DNA of 9,760 bases. It comes from a bacterium (GTDB lineage: Bacteria > Bacteroidota > Ignavibacteria > Kapaibacteriales > UBA2268). This document shows, piece after piece, positions 6,877-9,760 of the stretch; the stretch's first letter is position 1, and every line of letters starts with the position of its first letter. The stretch covers positions 1-9,760 of the forward strand of contig JAUHXN010000092.1 of the NCBI GenBank assembly GCA_030426865.1, read 5' to 3'. The notes under the pieces were generated by a model, which did no database searches, was not told where the DNA came from, and worked only from the letters and a program-made list of their open reading frames with translations. The translations under genes were made by a program, and so were the position numbers.

Positions 6877-7653
6877 TTATATGAGACTTAACCTAGTTGC
6901 GAACTCAATTGCTTCATGTGAATTAGTAGCACCAAGTTTTCTTAGAATTTTTTGTCTGTGTGTATTGACGGTATGGACACTAAGTGCTAAGTTATCAGAG
7001 ATTTCTTTACTTGGAAGACCATCTTTGATTAGATTAAGTATTTCTAGCTCTCTATTACTTAATCGTTCGTCTTTTTGAGCTTTACTTTTACCAACCCAAT
7101 CTCTGATTATCTGTCCAGTTTTTATATTTATTAATTGAGTCTTGAGACCGTCTCTAGTATTCTGTGTAGGTGATATATCTAAAACACTAAGTGTCAACCA
7201 AATATTTCCCCTTTTATCTAATTCTAATATAGTATGCTGTTCTATTACCCTTATATACTTATCATTTTTATCTTTTATTCTATATTCATTTTGTAATTTA
7301 TAATCTCTTCTTTCAGATATATCCACACTAAAAAAAAACTCGAGTAATTTTATACCATTTGAGGTAAGCTCATAATAGTCATCAGGGTGTACCATAGAGT
7401 CAATATAAGTTGTATCTTCACTAGCTATTTTGGAAAGATCATAACCGAATATATCTTTAAGATTATATGAGGAATATATATGTGTCTTTTTAAACATATC
7501 AAATACAGTCAAACCACTTTTCTTGATAGAAGATATTTGATCCAAAATAGGTAAATGAGATTCGAATTTGGAATAGTCCAAATCCTCCTCTTGCATATCT
7601 TGTGAAATAAGTAGTTCTGAGTATCTCATGTATAACTCTTGTATATCTGCCAT
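6877..7653 (-). CDS. PAS-domain LuxR-family transcription regulator
   Basis: This 258-aa cytosolic DNA-binding protein has a PAS-fold sensory region at about 48-162. It contains IFGYDLSKI (68-76), the PAS hallmark VHPDDYYEL (88-96), NEYRIKDKNDKYIRV (122-136) and a closing strand with VLDIS (157-161), as in PAC segments. The C-terminal GerE/LuxR HTH is at about 196-256: LSNRELEILNLIKDGLPSKEISDNL, then HTVNTHRQKILRKLGA. There is no receiver domain or phospho-Asp site, so it is not a classical response regulator. It probably senses a small ligand, cofactor or partner protein through PAS. ATG 7653 overlaps the last base of the upstream stop (TAATG) and has a perfect AGGAGG, so it is translationally coupled to the upstream gene. 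A run of nine T (codons 106-108) lies within the PAS region. The gene ends next to a 20-bp palindrome and the TonB receptor, its likely target (inference). The family call is firm; the ligand is unknown. Confidence 0.9.
   Translation of the reverse strand: MADIQELYMRYSELLISQDMQEEDLDYSKFESHLPILDQISSIKKSGLTVFDMFKKTHIYSSYNLKDIFGYDLSKIASEDTTYIDSMVHPDDYYELTSNGIKLLEFFFSVDISERRDYKLQNEYRIKDKNDKYIRVIEQHTILELDKRGNIWLTLSVLDISPTQNTRDGLKTQLINIKTGQIIRDWVGKSKAQKDERLSNRELEILNLIKDGLPSKEISDNLALSVHTVNTHRQKILRKLGATNSHEAIEFATRLSLI
7330..7338 (-). repeat. T9 homopolymer inside the PAS-LuxR gene
   Basis: Nine A on the + strand are nine T in the coding strand and encode F106-F108. Adding one T puts TAG directly after the tract. 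Losing one T reads on to TAA after about 18 codons. Both slips remove the C-terminal HTH. This is a possible contingency (phase-variation) or transcriptional-slippage tract; in DNA of this composition it could also be chance. Confidence 0.55.
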
Positions 7654-8495
7654 TATTCCTCCTCAGACCCTACATCAAACCTAAAAGAGACACCGGCGTT
7701 CACATACCAATCTCCATCCCCGTAACTATTGTCTTTGCCTATAGAAAAGTCAAGTAGTAAATCATTATTCAAAAGATAACCTATACCAGCATCAAAGTCT
7801 ATATGATCATTATTGACTACCCCATAATTTGAACTATATTCAGTATTGATGAACCCATAAATCTCAACGTAAGCAGAGAGTTTGTCATTGAAGCTATACG
7901 AAGTATTTAATGTGTACCGATAGAAATATTCTGGCATAAATTCATACATTTGAGGTGTGTGATATACCCCAAAGTTACCAGTAAGTGCCAGTTCATTCGT
8001 AATCGGTTGCTTTATTAAAATAAATCCCCTGAAACCATAGTCGATAAATTTATAAACATCAGTCTCATAAGGTACAACAAGTTCTAAACTAGCGGCTACA
8101 GCAGGAGTAAGACCATCGTGGTCTATGATATTGACCCTAGTCCCAAACCTTAGCAATTCAGCACCGTGTTGATTCCTATCTGCTCTACTATTGTCTTCGT
8201 AATTAGTATTATATACTCTATACCCTATGCTTCCATTGATTTCGAGGATATCCAATAGTCCATATCGTATATTAGTCTCATTACCGAATACATTAAAACT
8301 ATACTTTGGTACATAACTTGGGTCGTTCGAATGGCTAGTATAATCGAAACCCGTTTGTATTTGCAATACGTTCTTGCCTACTGTATGAGCACTCATAGAT
8401 TGCCCCGGTCTGTCGGAATCTATTGTCTCTTGTTTCTTGGAGAAGGCAAGGTTTGTGGCTACTAAGAGAAGAAGGAGCGTTGTAGTTATTTTCAT
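7653..8495 (-). CDS. Predicted outer-membrane beta-barrel protein (MetA-pathway transporter-like)
   Basis: This 280-aa protein has a signal peptide (MKITTTLLLLLVATNLAFS, cleavage near residue 19). The mature N-terminus carries IDSDRPGQSMSAHTVGKNVLQIQTGFDY. The (T/S)DRPGQ sequence followed by an amphipathic strand is typical of the 'transporter' / putative MetA-pathway of phenol degradation family of outer-membrane proteins, common and mostly uncharacterised in Bacteroidota. The rest shows alternating beta-strands rich in aromatic residues and glycine, for example IRYGLLDILEINGSIGYRVY and WYVNAGVSFRF near the end. The protein ends in an acidic GSEEE tail rather than the usual terminal aromatic. 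The start at ATG 8495 gives a good signal peptide; no Shine-Dalgarno sequence is seen. It is first in the - strand unit, and its stop overlaps the start of the PAS-LuxR gene. The substrate cannot be told. Barrel nature is likely; the family call is moderate. Confidence 0.8.
   Translation of the reverse strand: MKITTTLLLLLVATNLAFSKKQETIDSDRPGQSMSAHTVGKNVLQIQTGFDYTSHSNDPSYVPKYSFNVFGNETNIRYGLLDILEINGSIGYRVYNTNYEDNSRADRNQHGAELLRFGTRVNIIDHDGLTPAVAASLELVVPYETDVYKFIDYGFRGFILIKQPITNELALTGNFGVYHTPQMYEFMPEYFYRYTLNTSYSFNDKLSAYVEIYGFINTEYSSNYGVVNNDHIDFDAGIGYLLNNDLLLDFSIGKDNSYGDGDWYVNAGVSFRFDVGSEEE
7658..7663 (-). promoter_or_regulatory. Perfect Shine-Dalgarno AGGAGG for the PAS-LuxR gene
   Basis: AGGAGG on the - strand (CCTCCT on +) lies four bases before ATG 7653, inside the last codons of the upstream outer-membrane protein gene. 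It is the only full Shine-Dalgarno sequence noticed in front of a gene in the window. It fixes the start and, with the TAATG overlap, points to coupled translation. Confidence 0.85.
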
Positions 8496-8596
8496 ATTAA
8501 TTTTATTAGATTTAAGCTGTCTTTAATCACGAGAATATACAATTTACCAAAATAATCCCTATTTTAGTAATCTTATAAATTTGAATTTAAAGTATA
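8496..8596. other. Divergent intergenic region with promoters for both sides
   Basis: This 101-bp AT-rich gap lies between the start of the - strand unit (ATG 8495) and the nucleotide-sugar dehydrogenase (ATG 8597). Both must be transcribed outward from here or from further upstream. No convincing promoter pair, Shine-Dalgarno sequence, palindrome or small gene was found. TAAATTTG at 8576-8583 matches a Bacteroidota -7 box but lacks a partner at the right distance. Confidence 0.5.
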
Positions 8597-9760
8597 ATGA
8601 AAATATCAGTTTTAGGTTTGGGTTATGTGGGTTTACCACTAGCCGCAGCCATAGCAAAGTTAACTAATCACAATGTATTGGGCTATGATATAGATAGTTC
8701 CAAAGTAAATAGTATAAAGCAAGGCATTAGCCCAATTGACGATGAGCAATGTGCTAGAGACCTAAAAGAAATCACTCTGAATGTTAGCAATGAATCATCA
8801 TCACTAGGCGAAACCGACATATTCATAGTATGTGTTCCCACTCCTGTGCTAGACGATTATATGCCTGACCTAACTCCTGTAATTGGAGCTGTGACTGAGG
8901 TATGTAATCACTTGCAAAAAGGCAACGTGATAATAGTAGAATCAACAATTAACCCCGGTGTTTGCGATGAAGTTCTGATACCTTTGGTAGAAGAGAAAAC
9001 AGGTATGAAAGCTGGCGTTGATTTCGATTTGGCACATTGCCCAGAGCGAATAAACCCTGGAGATACTAAGTGGAATGTCTATAATATTCCTCGTAATATT
9101 GGCTCTACTAGTGCTGAGGCAACTAAGAAAACAGCAGACCTATACCGCGAGTTCATAGACGCTGAAATAAATGAAATGCCTAGTCTGAAAACAGCTGAAG
9201 CAACAAAGATTATAGAAAATACTTTCCGTGATATAAATATAGCTTTTGTCAATGAATTGGCTAAATCATTCGATGTGTTAGACATAGATTTGAAAACAGT
9301 AATAGATGCCGCAGCGAATAAGCCATTTGCATTTATGCCACACTACCCGAGTTGCGGAGTTGGTGGACACTGTATTCCTGTTGACCCATACTATTTGATA
9401 GAGAGAGCAAAACAAAGTGGATTCGACCATAAATTCTTGAAGTTAGCAAGAGAGATAAATAACTCAATGCCGTCATACACTATTGGTTTATTAGCAGATG
9501 GTTTGAATGAATTTGCGAAGTCAATCAAGGGAACGAAAATCGCATTACTTGGTTTATCATATAAAGCAAATGTCGGTGATTTGCGTCAGAGTCCCTCACT
9601 AGTTATGCAAAAAGAACTAATAGAGAAGGGAGCAGACTTGATTATTTATGATCCTCATTTCCCTGAACGATCTAATGTGGACAGCTTAGACAAAGCATTG
9701 GCTGATGCTACAGCTGTAGTTATAGCAACTGACCACAATGAATTCAAAGCTATAACTCCT
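8597..9760 (+). CDS. Nucleotide-sugar dehydrogenase (UDP-HexNAc/UDP-ManNAc type), 3' end outside window
   Basis: This cytosolic enzyme would oxidise C6 of a UDP-sugar to the uronic acid in two NAD-dependent steps, supplying acidic sugars for surface polysaccharide. The first 388 codons are present and open to the last base; the family is usually about 420-440 aa, so roughly 30-50 residues are missing. The NAD-binding domain begins GLGYVGLPLA (7-16). VCVPTP (78-83), ESTINPG (115-121) and CPERINPG (148-155) are family signatures. The central helix has EATKIIENTFRDINIAFVNEL (K204, N208). The catalytic cysteine is C259 in GVGGHCIPVDPYYL. The C-terminal UDP-binding domain starts at about 313 (KIALLGLSYKANVGDLRQSPS). 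The ENTFRDINIA helix resembles WecC/WbpO-type enzymes more than UDP-glucose dehydrogenases, but the exact substrate is uncertain. Sampled GC is high for the window (47% in the line at 9001). It probably heads a glycan-synthesis cluster to the right. Confidence 0.93.
   Translation, partial: MKISVLGLGYVGLPLAAAIAKLTNHNVLGYDIDSSKVNSIKQGISPIDDEQCARDLKEITLNVSNESSSLGETDIFIVCVPTPVLDDYMPDLTPVIGAVTEVCNHLQKGNVIIVESTINPGVCDEVLIPLVEEKTGMKAGVDFDLAHCPERINPGDTKWNVYNIPRNIGSTSAEATKKTADLYREFIDAEINEMPSLKTAEATKIIENTFRDINIAFVNELAKSFDVLDIDLKTVIDAAANKPFAFMPHYPSCGVGGHCIPVDPYYLIERAKQSGFDHKFLKLAREINNSMPSYTIGLLADGLNEFAKSIKGTKIALLGLSYKANVGDLRQSPSLVMQKELIEKGADLIIYDPHFPERSNVDSLDKALADATAVVIATDHNEFKAITP

Noticed and set aside
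8576..8583. TAAATTTG, an exact match to the Bacteroidota -7 promoter box before the dehydrogenase
   Set aside because: It lies only 13 bp from the ATG and no TTTG lies at the required distance upstream; likely chance in AT-rich DNA.
9079..9285. 68-aa open frame antisense to the nucleotide-sugar dehydrogenase
   Set aside because: It is opposite the catalytic core of a well-conserved enzyme and has no independent coding signal.
1..9760. CRISPR array, tRNA/rRNA genes, insertion sequence, toxin-antitoxin or anti-phage system
   Set aside because: No spaced direct repeats, RNA gene signatures, transposase or integrase motifs, terminal inverted repeats or known defence domains were seen on either strand.

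Overview
The window is a piece of a low-GC, Gram-negative chromosome, most likely from the Bacteroidota or the wider FCB group. The evidence is a TonB-dependent receptor with an N-terminal carboxypeptidase-regulatory-like domain, a second outer-membrane beta-barrel-type protein, an AT-rich base composition, and weak or absent Shine-Dalgarno sequences in front of most genes. Finer taxonomy cannot be settled from the sequence alone.

Layout. (1) 43-1740, + strand: a SAM-dependent methyltransferase of the type found in surface-polysaccharide loci, followed 9 bp later by an unrecognised exported protein. (2) 1741-1988: a convergent intergenic region ending in a hairpin (1975-2000) that could terminate transcription from both sides. 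(3) 1989-2717, - strand: a TerC-family membrane protein, probably a metal-ion (manganese-type) exporter. (4) 2798-4421, + strand: an orphan sensor histidine kinase with almost no periplasmic part, then a small glycine-rich lipoprotein closed by a clear intrinsic terminator. (5) 8495 down to 4484, - strand: a putative three-gene unit with a predicted outer-membrane protein, a PAS-LuxR transcription regulator translationally coupled to it (TAATG overlap with a perfect AGGAGG), and a TonB-dependent receptor. (6) 8597-9760, + strand: a nucleotide-sugar dehydrogenase (UDP-HexNAc/UDP-ManNAc dehydrogenase type), complete at its start and cut by the window end.

The two ends (methyltransferase, nucleotide-sugar dehydrogenase) fit surface glycan synthesis. 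Hand-counted sample lines are richer in GC there than in the middle. The interior genes are envelope functions: metal export, signal transduction, lipoprotein, outer-membrane proteins. No complete, recognisable new defence or mobile system is present.

The most interesting feature is the regulator-receptor junction at 6797-6876. A perfect 20-bp palindrome lies between the PAS-LuxR gene and the TonB receptor, at about the distance from a candidate promoter expected of a LuxR-type operator. The receptor has no ATG start. The regulator carries a run of nine T in its coding strand where a slip of one base either way would remove the DNA-binding domain. Together these suggest, as inference only, a locally regulated and possibly phase-variable receptor.
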